DNA of 64,000 nt from Jacaranda mimosifolia. Lineage: Eukaryota > Streptophyta > Magnoliopsida > Lamiales > Bignoniaceae. The notes beneath the pieces were generated by a model. That model ran no database searches. It saw only the letters and a program-made list of their open reading frames with translations, and was not told the origin of the DNA. The DNA lies in the NCBI GenBank assembly GCA_018894105.1, contig CM032121.1, forward strand, positions 6,800,507 through 6,864,506, given 5' to 3'. The position numbers and the translations under genes are program-made. Shown piece after piece: positions 1-10,611 of the stretch; positions within the stretch are counted from its first letter, which is position 1; each line of letters opens with the position of its first letter.

Positions 1-74
1 TTTTTGAATAAAATGAGTAATGTGATATAAGGGTGATGTGACAAATTAAGTTCTCAAAGGTAAAAATAAAAATG

Positions 75-1540
75 AATTAAAAATTAATATTATATTAAAA
101 AATAAATTATTTATTTTATACTATAAAACTTTTAGCACATGCATTGGATGTGTCCAAGATATTGCTAGTATATTATAAGTGAATTGGGCATATATCTATT
201 TGTACTTGTACAAATTATCAAATACATGATAATTGGTTGGGCACAATTTAAAGTGCTCACATCATGTTAAATCAAAGTTTTAATTTGTTCGAATTGATTA
301 AATTCAACTCTAACCTGAATTCCACTCGAGCAAATTGCCAAATACATGATAATTGATTGAAAATAAAAATAAAAATTAGAGCGTTCACATTATTTGAATC
401 AAAGTTTTAATTTGTTCGCATTAGATTCGAATCTAACCAGAATTCAGCTTGAATGACAGAAACGTGGATCATCCTTAAATAAGGGCACTTGTGATATTTC
501 AAACGCCGCTATCAGTCGTCAGTGCAATATTATCAAAGTTTACACCAATTAAAACGGCGATAGTGTCTTTTTGTCATCGTTTGCTTTTATAGCCACATGT
601 GATAAGACATGCCGGCGTGAGTATATGGAATTTGCGATTATTGAAATGGTATATTCTCATGTGAGCACATAGTGCTATATGTGCTACTCTCCAACCTCCC
701 TTGTATTATTGTGATTATTCTTTTTTTTTTTTAATTATGAAAGATAATGGTAGCAAAATGTGACTATTAATTTCTTTATCTTTCACATCATAATAAAAAA
801 ATATTGAGGTAATATTTGGATGTGAATTATGTGCTTTAGATTATGTGTTTTGGAAAAATGAGTTTTGGGAGTAAGGTTAGGGAATGTGAAATTTGTGTTG
901 GAAAATATGATGTATATTTGTTTATATTTTGGGAAAAGTAAAAAAATTATTTTGAAAAAATTTGGTATGTTTGTTTATGTTTTGGGTGGAGACAAATTCT
1001 ACTGTAGCAGTTAAATTAATGTTTTTTTATTGAGTTTTTGAGATGAAAATGAAATTGAGTGATTTTTTTATTTTTAAAATAATAATAAAATATATATCAT
1101 GTATATATATTGAAAAATGGAAAAGTTTTGGGGATAATGAAAGATAGGAAAGGATTTTTGAGGAATTTAATTTGACACTTGGGAGAAAAAGCTTTTATAT
1201 ATTTGGTTACATTTTGAGAAAATGATTTGTTAGCCCAAAATATAACCAAACATAGCCTGAATTATTTTTCTGGCTCAAATTTGTCATAGCAATCTATATC
1301 AACAGAATTGACACAATTAATGCATGCTAAATTATTTTCCAAAATATTATGATGATGATGATGATGATGATAAATTTTTTATTTACATAATAATGATACA
1401 ACTTTTTAGTAGATTTACAGATTTTGTTGAAACCATGATATATATATACTTAATTGTGTTGCTGCATCGAAACAGAGTTGGAATCCTCTCCATTAGTGTG
1501 ATTGTTGGGCTCTGCTCCTCGAATGCACTTACTTAGAGTT
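75..1540. repeat. Left copy of a duplicated segment flanking the window
   Basis: This stretch is AT-rich, with no convincing gene. It is a diverged copy of 62332-64000. Both begin with the same AT-rich run (AATATTATATTAAAAAATAAA at 84 and 62348), share many blocks in order (for example the block around 'ACCAATTAAAACGGCG' at 543 and 62804), and end in matching text near 1500-1535 and 63950-64000. Each copy carries a private insertion (799-1258 here, 62900-63515 there). A microsatellite lies at the same place in both but with a different unit, GAT here (1347-1371) and AAT there. Short ORFs inside are low-complexity and not supported. Confidence 0.8.
799..1258. mobile_element. MITE-like insertion
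   Basis: This interval is absent from the otherwise matching segment near 63680-63700, so it is an insertion. Its ends are imperfect inverted repeats of the 'AGGC..TGTTTGGTTAT' type common in plant MITEs (left GAGGTAATATTTGGATGTG, right end reading inward TCAGGCTATGTTTGGTTAT). It is AT-rich with no coding potential. Similar text with the same style of ends occurs at 28581-29398. The exact target duplication was not resolved. Confidence 0.6.
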
Positions 1541-2033
1541 AGAGTTCGAGTTTGGCGAATGATTACTCAAATATCTTTTCAGTTTTAGAAGTTGATATTT
1601 ATATTAATTGATTCTTGGTGGGCTTTGGCCCACTTTAGTTTGAACACCAATTTTGATCAGCCTAATTTATTGATCTCATTGACCTTTATTTTATTTATTT
1701 ATTTAATTAATGTATTTGAACATTATTTTCATCATTTAGTTTCGTGTAGGTGGCTCCTATTCTATTTCTTGAAGTTGAAGGTTTGTGATTGATTCTTTTT
1801 CAGCAATCTATTGAGCCTTTAATTGTTTGTATTTTAGTATTTGTTAACGAGAGAAGATTCATTTTTTCCAATTTTGGTTTGAAAAATTGTGGAAAAAACT
1901 CAATGTGGGCTTTCTTTTTTAATCTCTCAATCCATCGTGGTGATTGGTTTAAATAGTTTCATGATTGTTTATGATCTTATAATATTTTTGATGAGTTCGT
2001 ATTTAAGAGATAAGTCCAAGAATATATATATAT
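1541..2033. other. AT-rich intergenic DNA, nothing recognised
   Basis: No gene is supported here. The sequence is AT-rich, with short ORFs only, and ends in an (AT)n run that is the target site of the gypsy element (TATAT at 2029-2033, repeated at 12382-12386). Because the target is itself an AT repeat, this 5-bp duplication is weak evidence alone. Confidence 0.6.
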
Positions 2034-2708
2034 TGATGAGGGTTCGATTTCGATGACGGATATGGATTCGGGTATGAATTACGATCCGGTGTATTGATCT
2101 TCTGGATTGATTTGGGATTGGAATCCTGCAATCACAGTAAACGTTAAACTAGCCGAGTGGCCCTCGGCTTAGGCCCTCCGACGCTCAAGTCAGTATATAT
2201 TCGACCTCTTTAATTGAGCAGCGGAAGGTATGGGCTTTTGAGTGTATGAGTGCATACCTGTGAGAGGCAAGGTTGAGGGGTTTTTATATTCTCCCCCTCG
2301 TAGGAAATGTCAGGCAAGCCCTTGGCTTACCCCAGGGACCTCCAGCCTCCTACCGGGGGTAATTGGTCAATTCCCCCGTTTGAATATTGCCAGCTGGATG
2401 TCCTTTTATGCTGTAGGACAAGATGGTACACTGTTGCGGCGTCTGCTGTGTCAGACAGTGAGGGGAGGGCATGCACCATTAATGCTGAGGCGTGCTGCCA
2501 ATCAACGCATTTAATGCGGTGGCAGAGTACTGTGCAGGGCTCGACTTGAGAATCGACGAGAAGAGGGGTCGATAATGGTCGAGCGGCTCCGAGGGCCATG
2601 GAGCGCCTGTGGATTGGTCGAACAGGGTTGACGAGTCACTTGGGTCCTGGGCCGTTGACTGGGTGTTGGGCCTCGCTGATTTGGGTTACTGTGGGCCATC
2701 CTATATCA
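2034..2708 (-). repeat. 3' LTR of the gypsy element (minus-strand sense)
   Basis: This LTR is 675 bp and matches 11707-12381 with about 27 substitutions and two single-base indels counted by eye, about 96% identity. Most differences are transitions. The low divergence points to a fairly recent insertion. The minus strand contains a TATA-like TATAAAAA at 2281-2288. The two short predicted proteins here are duplicated in the other LTR and are not genes. Confidence 0.92.
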
Positions 2709-2712
2709 TGAG

Positions 2713-2723
2713 TCCCCCCACTT
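2713..2723 (-). other. Polypurine tract of the gypsy element
   Basis: On the minus strand this reads AAGTGGGGGGA, five bases upstream of the 3' LTR start. A purine run here primes plus-strand DNA synthesis in LTR retrotransposons. Position and composition are right for the minus-strand orientation inferred from the coding regions. Confidence 0.6.
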
Positions 2724-2933
2724 CACAAGGCCGAACAAGGAATCGACGAGCGGCGTTGGGAAGTAGCAAACATTAGCGATCATCGACCAGGGTTTTTGAA
2801 AATCTGCCAAAGTACTACGCGCTTGCTGAGCGGTTACATCGTGGCGCGCGTGGGGCGGCGTGACGTCTCCATCCATTAATGCGGACGTCTAGGTAACCGC
2901 GCTTGGACGCTTGGGAAACCGCGTCCTCCTTCC

Positions 2934-2940
2934 TATAAAA
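2934..2940 (+). promoter_or_regulatory. TATA box for the antisense gene
   Basis: TATAAAA lies outside the LTR, about 200 bp upstream of the probable start codon of the antisense gene (ATG at 3140), within a GC-rich stretch. It suggests that the antisense gene has its own internal promoter and is not transcribed from the LTR. This is inferred from sequence only. Confidence 0.5.
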
Positions 2941-3139
2941 GCTTAATGTGATTCTGCCCATTTTCGCTTTTACTGCTTCAGAATTTCCGAGAGCCTTTAG
3001 GAGATATCTTTCGCTGCAAGACTCCCTAAACTTTGCATTCGCTTCTCAGATTTTGTGGGCTGAACCTTCGTATCCAGTAAGTGCTCATCCACCTCTTCGT
3101 TTCTCCGAATCCTTTCTCTTTATTTTTCTTTTGAAGAAG

Positions 3140-5600
3140 ATGCTTGGGTTATTCAGTTTTGAGGGTAGCCAGGAAGGGGACAGTGAGGCCACCCTGTCTG
3201 GGGGGCGTAGGGAGTTTCCTGCTTCTTCTGGTGGGTTGTCTGGTGGTGGTTCCGGTACGAGCAGCTCGAGCTCCGGGAGCTCGAGCGGCGCGCGTGGTGG
3301 GGAAGCTGGGCCCAGCCGGGTACCCCCTTATCGTGGAAGATTATTCACCCCGGGCCACTATAGTGAGATAGTTTCCGTAATGACTCCTACGGATTTGATG
3401 CGCCTGAGGGAGCTTTACCATATTCCTCCCGAATATCAACTATTAACCCCCGGGCCTCTTGGTCGAATGCACCGCGCTCCCGCCGGTTGCGTAACAGTGT
3501 TCGAGGATGCACTAAAATGTGGGTTGAGGTTCCCCTTAGGTGATAGTATGATAGGCCTGCTTAGGGGTCTTCAAGTGTTCATAACTCAGCTATTACCCAA
3601 CTAATTTGCCACCCTCTGCAGTTTATTAGTTTTGATGCATCTGTTTGATCAGGCCCCAGTTTCAAAAATTTTTCCAACCTCTTCTATCTGTGCATGTCAC
3701 GAAAATCTGGTAGTTCCGAGGAGTCGGGCTTTTACTATCTGACTGCTCGACCTCGCCGCAAGTTTCTCGTAGCTCCCTCCTTTTCATATGGGCAGGAGTG
3801 GAAGAAACGTTATTTCTTCTTTCGGGTGAAGGGGGGGTTTGACATTCCTCGAGAGTGGTTGGGGGGGCAGGTTGAGATACCAGGGAATCGCACCCCTACT
3901 TGGCCAAACACCTTCGTGAGGGATCTGGTCGGGTTTGGTCCCGTGGAGGCCACTGTATTCCTCGAGGAGCAATAGTTAGTGTTGGCTGGGTTGTCGCCAG
4001 CCCCTCTAAATTTTGCAGATGACTATGAGATAGGTAGATGAAATGTGTGCCATGCTTTGTCGTTTGGCTACGTTCATTTCTGTATTTGACATCTGCTGTG
4101 TTTGTTCTTTGCAGACCGGGATGAAATCATGAACCGCGCAAGGAGTGATGCAGTGGCTCGCGCTGAAAGGAACCGACAGCGCAAATAAGGCACTGCGTCT
4201 CGACAAGAGTCAACTGGAGCCTACGAGCTGCGCCAAGAAGCTACGACCCGTGCGCTATCCCCGACCCCCTCGCTTGGTCGAGTAGTAGCGGTCGAGAGGG
4301 ACGCGGGTTGGGGAAAAAGACCCATGGGCGAATAGAGTGGGCCCCCGCCCAAAAAGATTGCTGTTGCTGGAAAGGGGAAAGGAAAATCGAAAGGCGCCAG
4401 GTCGGGGTTGCCTACGAGAAACGATCTCTTCGGGGATCAAGGTGCGGAGACCTTATTCGGCCTGAGGAAGTTCCCATCTCCTCATTTCGGGTCGGACCCC
4501 AGCCTGCTTGTGGATGACTCGTCCTATATGCATGGATCTGGGCCAAGTGGGGTCGACCCCTTGAAATGGTTGTTGGCTGTTCAGTTCTTGGCTGACCAGA
4601 GGAGGATAATGGGCCTGAGTCAGCCCGGGGCGCTGTGCGAGGTCGCATATCACGGGAACATGGTGAGATCCCCTAAGCTGTAAACTTGTATAATCGATTT
4701 TCCCTGCATGGATAGTAATGATTTTTTATGTTTCAGGTCGCGCAAATCGCCTACAATTTTTACCGCCGTTCCGAGCTGGCGCTCGCTGATTGTGAACAGT
4801 TGGACGCTGGCAGCGATGCCGAAACATTGAAGGCCCAGCTGGAGTCATCCCAACTGCGGCTCGAGGAAGTGCAAAAGGAGAATGCCAAATACGCCGAAAT
4901 AATGGAGGCGAAAGATAGGCAAGTCCTGCTGGCGGTGACGGAGCAGACAAAGATGGAGGCGAAGCTGAAAAAACTTGAACTGGACATCCATGTCGCCTAC
5001 GAATCTGGTCGGGCGGCCGGTCGAGGCGAGCGCCTGGTCGAGGCCAGGACAGAGTTCGAGCGGGTAGTGCCGGAGATTTGCAAGGAGGCGGTACAACAGT
5101 TCATGGTGAGCCCCGCCTTTCAGAATGCGAGCGTGGTGCTGGCCCTGGACGATGCCCAAAGTGCCTTTAATAAGGCTATTGCACAAATGCGGCACCTGGG
5201 CTATGCGGTTAGCGATGAAGATCGCTCGAAGATGGGCTTTGCTTTCGACGAGCAGTTGCGCCCAATTGGTGATGAAGATGTTGACGAGGCCGAAGCCGAG
5301 GTAGAGGCAACGAAGAACATCGACATGACTCCTGAAGAGAGGCAAAAGGCAGACCTCCAAAAGAAAGTGAAGGCTGTGGGTCGAGAGTTCGAGTTCGCCG
5401 GTGATCTCGCCTATGAAATCTTCGAAGGCCAGGCCGACACTGCCTCTTTCTTCCCAGCCGTCGAGCGGCTGTTTATGTCTTCTGCCGCCTGTCCCTTTCA
5501 CCCAGTCACCGCAGCAATGCCCGTTGCCATGGCACCGCTTGAGCCCTGGTCTACTCTTGCTCCCGCCTTACCCCTCGAAGGGTCTGGCAGTTCTAGCTAG
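3140..5600 (+). pseudogene. Antisense ORF of the Tat element, gypsy-type transposon domain protein, degenerate
   Basis: This is a plus-strand gene opposite to gag-pol. The first coding block starts with ATG at 3140 (an in-frame ATG at 2948 is also open) and runs to a stop at 3601. After a Ser/Gly-rich stretch it has the start of a domain like Pfam 'putative gypsy type transposon' (LTPGPLGRMHRAPAG near 3460-3480). The domain continues in other frames (to about 3690, then 3694-3975, ending ATVFLEEQ), so stops and a frameshift break it. Likely introns are 4034-4114 (tag/GTAGAT to TTTGCAG) and 4663-4736 (ATG/GTGAGA to TTTCAG). The middle exon has a stop at about 4185. The last exon, 4737-5600, is open (about 287 codons) and begins VAQIAYNFYRRSELALADCE, followed by a heptad-rich coiled coil to about 5050 and an acidic tail. 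The function of such antisense genes is unknown; regulation of the element is a guess. Confidence 0.75.
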
Positions 5601-5661
5601 GACTTGTAATACTTATTTTTTTTTTTGATGTACATGACTCGTTGAGGCTTCTTGAGAATGA

Positions 5662-5667
5662 AATAAA
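5662..5667 (+). terminator. Polyadenylation signal of the antisense gene
   Basis: AATAAA lies 62 bases downstream of the antisense gene's stop codon at 5600, a normal plant spacing. It supports an independent plus-strand transcription unit within the retrotransposon. Confidence 0.45.
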
Positions 5668-5881
5668 ATTTGTTGCCCTTCATCTGCCAGCTATTCAATT
5701 TCGAACACTGTTTTTCTCCATTGCAAGATAACTTGAACTTTGTCGCCATTTATGATTAGTAAAGTGTAAATGAATTTGTCGATGGGGCTCGACTTCGAGC
5801 CTTAGCGGCTTTTCTGCAATTGTGACGTCGATTTTGCTATCCTGCCTCAGGGGCTTCGACGCCAGTTTGTTGAGAATTTTC

Positions 5882-6025
5882 GTCGACTAAGGTGGTCGCG
5901 GCTCTTTGCCTTGACTTGATGCGTTTAAGCCTTTCGTCGACTACGGGGTCGACTAAGGTGGTCGCGGCTCTTCGCTTGACTTGATGAGATTTAAGTCGTT
6001 CGTCGACTACGGGGTCGACTAAGGT
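5882..6025. repeat. Tandem repeat between antisense gene and integrase, about 65-bp unit
   Basis: Two full and one partial copy of a unit beginning GTCGACTAAGGTGGTCGCGG and ending CGTCGACTACGGG lie between the convergent 3' ends of the antisense gene and pol. Tandem repeats in this untranslated stretch are common in Tat elements. The rest of 5601-6179 has no recognisable gene. Confidence 0.75.
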
Positions 6026-6179
6026 TTTGTTGCAGTCGTCACGTGCCTTTTAATCATAATGGAACTTGATTGTTCTTTACTCAATACAAAAGATGCCAAT
6101 GAACAGCTCATACAAAGAACTTTTTTAGATTTACCGCATTCCACGGTCGAGGCAGCTCGCGACCTGCAGCATCCGCTAA

Positions 6180-7401
6180 TCAATAGGCATTGTGTTTAGA
6201 CACTTTGATGACTGAGTACGGCCCTTCCCACTTCGGGTCAAGCTTGCCGACGGGCCTTGACACTTTCACTTTCACTTTCTTTAAGACGAGATCACCCACC
6301 TTGAAATTTTGCGGACGTACCGATTTGTTATAGCGGTTCGCCATCTTTGAGCGGTACCTCTGCATTTTGTTGTAAGCCGCTAGGCGCTTCTCGTCTATAG
6401 TTATTAGGTCCAGTGCCCTCTCCGATGTATTTGCTGTTGGATTGTAGTGGATCGCTCTAGCGGTGTGCTGGATTAGATCTGACCGGACCACTGCTTCGGA
6501 TCCATAAACTAGGCTGTAAGGGCTTTGACCTGTGGCTGTTCGAGGAGTGGTTCTGTAGGCCCAAAGGACTCCCGGGAGGTCGTCCACCCAGCTGGTTCCC
6601 GTCCCCGCTATTCGACTCTTAATGTGATCGATGACAGTCCTGTTGGTTACTTAAGTTTGTCCATTGGCTTGCGGATTTCCCACTGAAGTAAAATGATGCG
6701 CAATGCCTAAGGTCTCGCACCATCTTCTTGTATTTTTGCTTTGGAATTGGGTGCCGTTATCTGAGATGAGGACTTTAGGCATCCCGAAACGGCAAACAAT
6801 ATTCTTCTATATGAAACTCTTGATGGCCGCATCAGTGATCTTCGGGACTACTTCAGCTTCCACCCATTTTGTGAAGTACTCAACGGCCACTATGATAAAC
6901 TTCCGCTGGCCGATGGTCTTTGGGAGCGCGCTAGCCGGTGGTCTTTGGGAGCGTGCCGACTATGTCGATGCCCCACTGGTCGAATGGCCAAGAAATAGCA
7001 ACATTTGTCATTGGTGCGGCTAGTTGGTGTTGGATGTTCGAATGTACCTGGCAAGATGGGCATTTCATAGCAAAGTCAACAGAATCCTTCAACAAAGTGG
7101 GCCAGAAATACCCATATCGTGTGATCTTATGTGCCAGGGACCGGCCTCTCGAGTGGTTTCCGCAGATGCCTGCATGTATTTCCTGCAGCACTTCCTTCGC
7201 ATGTTCGGGATTTAAACATCTCAGCAATGGTCCTGCGATTGATCTTCTGTACAACTGTCCGTGATCGTCCAGTGCATATTTGGGCGCCAAGCCCTTCAGT
7301 TTACGAGCTTGCTTCTCATCATCGGGTAAGGTACCATGGCTCAAATAAAGCTTGATCGGGTGCTGCCAAGAATGTGTTGCGTCTTCGAGGCACCCGACCA
7401 A
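6180..7401 (-). pseudogene. Integrase of the gypsy element, frameshifted
   Basis: The first part (7401-6931) has the N-terminal zinc-binding H-H-C-C region (HAGICGNHSRGRSLAHK ... MKCPSCQ) and the start of the catalytic core, including the first Asp in WGIDIVG. A 25-bp tandem duplication at 6908-6957 then shifts the frame. The core continues in the new frame and is further interrupted (a stop near 6650). The last part (6587-6180) is open and ends with the C-terminal GPY/F-type module (KWEGPYSVIKV). Integrase inserts element DNA into the genome; this copy cannot encode an uninterrupted protein. Confidence 0.88.
6908..6957. repeat. 25-bp tandem duplication inside integrase
   Basis: The two 25-bp units share GGTCTTTGGGAGCG and differ at three positions (6908-6932 and 6933-6957). 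Twenty-five is not a multiple of three, so the duplication explains the frame change between the two integrase parts. The differences show it is not a very recent event. Confidence 0.85.
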
Positions 7402-7938
7402 ACCCAGGTCGGGGGCCGAGATGCAAGGCTGGTCGGCGACAAGAAATGTTTTGGTTCTTTCTCTTGTGCCTTTCGTCGAGCTTGCCAGCTTGGAAAGCGC
7501 GTCTGCTCGCCCGTTTTGTGATCGGGGAACTTGGCTTAATGAAAAATCTCAGAACCTCTGCCGTAGCTGCCGGACTTCTGCGAGATATTATGCCATTTTA
7601 TTTTCTCTCGCGTCAAAGTTTCCCTCGACCTACTCCGCGACCAACTGTGAATCAGTAAAGGCCGCTACCCTTTCGACCCCACGGTCTATGGCCATGCGCA
7701 TTCCTGCAATGAGTGCCTCATATTCAACTTCATTATTAGTGACTGGGAAGTCGAGTTTTACTGCAAAATTGTAGTCTTCGGGCAGCGGGGATCGGAGGGA
7801 TATGCCTATTCCTCCTCCAGTAGATGTCGCGGACCCGTCAACATATAGGGTCCACCAAGGTGCGTCTTCCATCTCTTGAACCAGGAGATCGACTCTCTCG
7901 AGGATGAAGTCCGCCAGCGCCTGCGCTTTTATTGCTGC
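7402..7938 (-). pseudogene. RNase H-like region of gypsy pol (Tat-type second RNase H)
   Basis: The open part, 7872-7630, starts about 20 codons before the first catalytic Asp in WTLYVDGSATSTGGG, then carries a Glu-rich NNEVEYEALIAG segment and a later Asp in FTDSQLV. These are the acidic residues of RNase H. The LYVDGS / NNEAEYEAL pattern is that of the archaeal-type RNase H that Tat-lineage elements carry in addition to the ordinary RNase H following the reverse transcriptase. The reading frame is the same as RT and integrase but is broken by in-frame stops at 7630 and further downstream before 7401. Confidence 0.75.
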
Positions 7939-9264
7939 TCAGGGTTGGAATTGGATGTCGAATTCTCCTAGTTCGATAGCCCATTTCGTGAGTCGACCCG
8001 AAGTGTCTGGTTTCGACAACACCTGCTTTAGCGGCTGGTTCTTTAGTACCACAATTGCATGGGATTGGAAATAGGGCCACAGTTTTCTTGCTGATGTGAC
8101 TAGGGCCAAGGCGAATTTCTTGATCTCCAAATAGTTATGTTCGGGCCTCTGAAGGGCCTTGCTGCAGTAGTAAACTGGACAAGGGTTTCTAGCTCTCATT
8201 GTTGTCAACATTGAACTGATTGAAGCCGAAGAGACCGCCAGATATAACTGTAAGATTTCCCCGAGCTCAGGCTTGGCGAGGAGAGGTGGCGAAGAGAGGT
8301 GTTGCTTGAGGTCGATCAGAGCTTGGTCACACTGTTCGTCCCACTTGAATCCCGATTTCTTTGTGTTTCTCAAGATTTTGAAGAAAGGTAGGCTCTTGTC
8401 TGCTAGCCTAGCTATGAACCTGCCCAAAGCAATAATTCTGCCCACAAGGCGTTGAACTTCCCGAACGGTGCGCAGTGGAACAATGTCGAGAACTGCTTGA
8501 ATTTTCTGTGGGTTGGCCTCGATACCTCTCTGACTGACCATATATCCCAGGAATTTTTCTCCTCGAACCCCGAATGTGTATTTGTTAGGATTGAGCTTCA
8601 TACCGAAAGCTCTCATAATGGAAAATATGTGGCTCAAGTCGACCAAGTGGCTTTCTGCTTTCTTTGTTTTCACAATCATGTCATCGACGTAAACCTCCAT
8701 TGATTTCCTGATTTCATTCTTGAACATGAAGTTAACTAATCTTTGGTAAGTTGCGCTAGCATTCTTAAGTCCAAACGGCATGACCAAAAAGCAATATACC
8801 CCATTGGGGACAACAAAAGCAGTTTTATCCCTGTCTTCAGGTGCCATGAATATTTGGTAGTAACCTTGAAATGCATCCATCATGCTAAGCAATTCGCAAC
8901 CAACCGTGGAGTTAACAAGTAAATCAATACGAGGCAAGGGGTAAGGATCCTTAGGACATGCTTTATTCAAATCTGTGAAATCATTACACATCCTCCATTT
9001 TCTCTCGTTCTTGGGAACAAGGACTACATCACAAAGCCAAGAAGGGTATTGGATTTCTACAATATAACTAGCCTCTAGAAGTTTGCAAACCTCTTCCTCG
9101 ATGATCTGTGTCCACTCGGCATTGAAAGTTCTCTTATTCTGTCGGATTGGCTTGTGGACAGGGTCCACGTTGAGCCTGTGGACAATGATGTCAGGGTCGA
9201 TGCCCTGCAGATCGGTAGCTTTCCATGCGAAGACGTCGATATTGCGTCGGAGGAAGTCAACCAT
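7939..9264 (-). CDS. Reverse transcriptase (with first RNase H) of the gypsy element
   Basis: This 441-codon open segment of pol copies element RNA into DNA. It shows the palm motifs in order: MCNDFTDLNKACPKDPYPLP, LLSMMDAFQGYYQI, VMPFGLKNASATYQRLV, the active-site YVDDMIVK near residue 195, and LNPNKYTFGV ... FLGYMVSQRGIE. A degenerate RNase H follows (SSASISSML ... ALQRPEHNYLEIKKFALAL). The ATG used here is only an internal Met: the frame continues upstream through one TGA at 9277-9279 into the Gag-protease segment. It ends at a TGA (7939) where relatives would read on, so this is a fragment of a polyprotein. Confidence 0.92.
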   Translation of the reverse strand: MVDFLRRNIDVFAWKATDLQGIDPDIIVHRLNVDPVHKPIRQNKRTFNAEWTQIIEEEVCKLLEASYIVEIQYPSWLCDVVLVPKNERKWRMCNDFTDLNKACPKDPYPLPRIDLLVNSTVGCELLSMMDAFQGYYQIFMAPEDRDKTAFVVPNGVYCFLVMPFGLKNASATYQRLVNFMFKNEIRKSMEVYVDDMIVKTKKAESHLVDLSHIFSIMRAFGMKLNPNKYTFGVRGEKFLGYMVSQRGIEANPQKIQAVLDIVPLRTVREVQRLVGRIIALGRFIARLADKSLPFFKILRNTKKSGFKWDEQCDQALIDLKQHLSSPPLLAKPELGEILQLYLAVSSASISSMLTTMRARNPCPVYYCSKALQRPEHNYLEIKKFALALVTSARKLWPYFQSHAIVVLKNQPLKQVLSKPDTSGRLTKWAIELGEFDIQFQP

Positions 9265-9276
9265 GAGGCATTCCAG

Positions 9277-10554
9277 TCAATCCCCCATATCAGCTCCGAT
9301 CCTTGTTGTCTTGTCGGGGTTCCCTGGCTCAAGCTTAATTATTTTGAATTCTCGCGTTGGCTCGACCCTGGTGTCCTCTAACTTTCTTTTTTTCGATGAA
9401 GGTCCCTCATCGGGTTTCGCTACAAGGGCGTCCCCCGAGGCCTTCAATTCTGGTCTCTTTTTCTGCCCACTGGAATCCACGGAGATTGTGTAACAACGCC
9501 AGGCATCTTTGATGTTGCATAAAATCTCACCAACTCCCGCGGGGGTCAGGAACTTTATTTTCATGTGGTATGTAGATGCGATGGCTCTGAAGTCATTCAG
9601 GGCTGGTTGACCAACAATGGCATTGTAAGCAAAGGGGGCATCGACCACTAAGTAGTTGATCATCAAAGTTCGGCTGCGATGTCCCTGCCCGAATGTAGTG
9701 GATAGGCTAATCAACACTTTTGGTATAATCTCTGATCCTCCGAATCCAACTAGGGGAGTCCTGACTGGATCAAATTTCAGTTTGCCTAGGTTCATTCTAT
9801 TCAAGGTCGACAGGAATATGATGTTTGCCGAGCTGCCATTGTCGACCAACACCTTTCTCACCTCGAAGTTGGCAATCTCGATTGCGACCACCATTGGGCA
9901 GTCGAGCTGTCGGTCAGCGGCCTGACCCTCGAGGTGGTCTAAGTCTGCATCGGAGAACGAGATCGGCTCGGTGCTGGTTGTCAACTGGAACACTGTTTCA
10001 ACCTTAGAAGGTTTGGTCGAGTCAAGTTGCCTTTGGGTTTGTTTCCTTGTATTTCGGGAGTCTCCTCCTGCAGGCCCCCCGGCAATCGTGTCGATGACAC
10101 CTCTAATGGGCGGGTGGGTTTCACGGGCTGGTTTCTTTCCCTTGTCTTCCCATCGCGGGCTGACCGACCTTTCTCTACGGGGAGTCCGGTCGGTCACCCC
10201 CTCCTCTCGTCGACCTCTTTCTTCGACAAACTTTTTCAAGTGCCCCTGCCTAATCAGCCTCTCTATCTCATCCTTCAAATTGAAGCAGTCCTCGGTTTCA
10301 TGCCCTTTTTGCTTGTGAAAATGGCAGTACTTTCCGGACTTCTTAATAACCTCAGTTTCTGTGATTTTTCGAGGCTTTTTAAGCAGGTTATCATGTTGTA
10401 TGGCGAAGAGTACTTCCTTCCTCGGCATGGAGAGTGGGGTGTAGTCATGGAAACGTTTGATTGGGGAGCGGCGCCCCTCCCTATTCTGCTTCTCCTCTTT
10501 CTCCTTACCTTTTCTCTTGTCGGCCTCCATGCTGCCATATTTCATTTTGTTCAT
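9277..10554 (-). CDS. Gag C-terminus and aspartic protease of the gypsy element
   Basis: This is a 425-codon open segment of the gag-pol frame. A basic stretch is followed near residue 78 by a zinc-knuckle variant (CHFHKQKGHETEDC) that binds RNA in the particle. Near residue 240 it has LVDNGSSANIIF, the active-site region of the retroviral-type aspartic protease; the usual DTGSS or DGGSS reads DNGSS here. Downstream sequence (VGFGGSEIIPKVLISL ... YNAIVGQPALNDF) matches the Tat protease fold. It is separated from the gag segment by in-frame stops near 10558 and 10612, and from RT by one TGA. Confidence 0.85.
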   Translation of the reverse strand: MNKMKYGSMEADKRKGKEKEEKQNREGRRSPIKRFHDYTPLSMPRKEVLFAIQHDNLLKKPRKITETEVIKKSGKYCHFHKQKGHETEDCFNLKDEIERLIRQGHLKKFVEERGRREEGVTDRTPRRERSVSPRWEDKGKKPARETHPPIRGVIDTIAGGPAGGDSRNTRKQTQRQLDSTKPSKVETVFQLTTSTEPISFSDADLDHLEGQAADRQLDCPMVVAIEIANFEVRKVLVDNGSSANIIFLSTLNRMNLGKLKFDPVRTPLVGFGGSEIIPKVLISLSTTFGQGHRSRTLMINYLVVDAPFAYNAIVGQPALNDFRAIASTYHMKIKFLTPAGVGEILCNIKDAWRCYTISVDSSGQKKRPELKASGDALVAKPDEGPSSKKRKLEDTRVEPTREFKIIKLEPGNPDKTTRIGADMGD

Positions 10555-10611
10555 CTCCTCTTAGGTCATGTACCTCTTGGCGAGGTCGAGGAGCTCCTCC
10601 ATCGTTCTTGG

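Noticed and set aside
2242..2699. Overlapping ORFs on both strands in the gypsy LTR
   Set aside because: They recur in the other LTR (11915-12413), overlap each other in several frames and have no protein motif. They are shadows of a GC-rich LTR.
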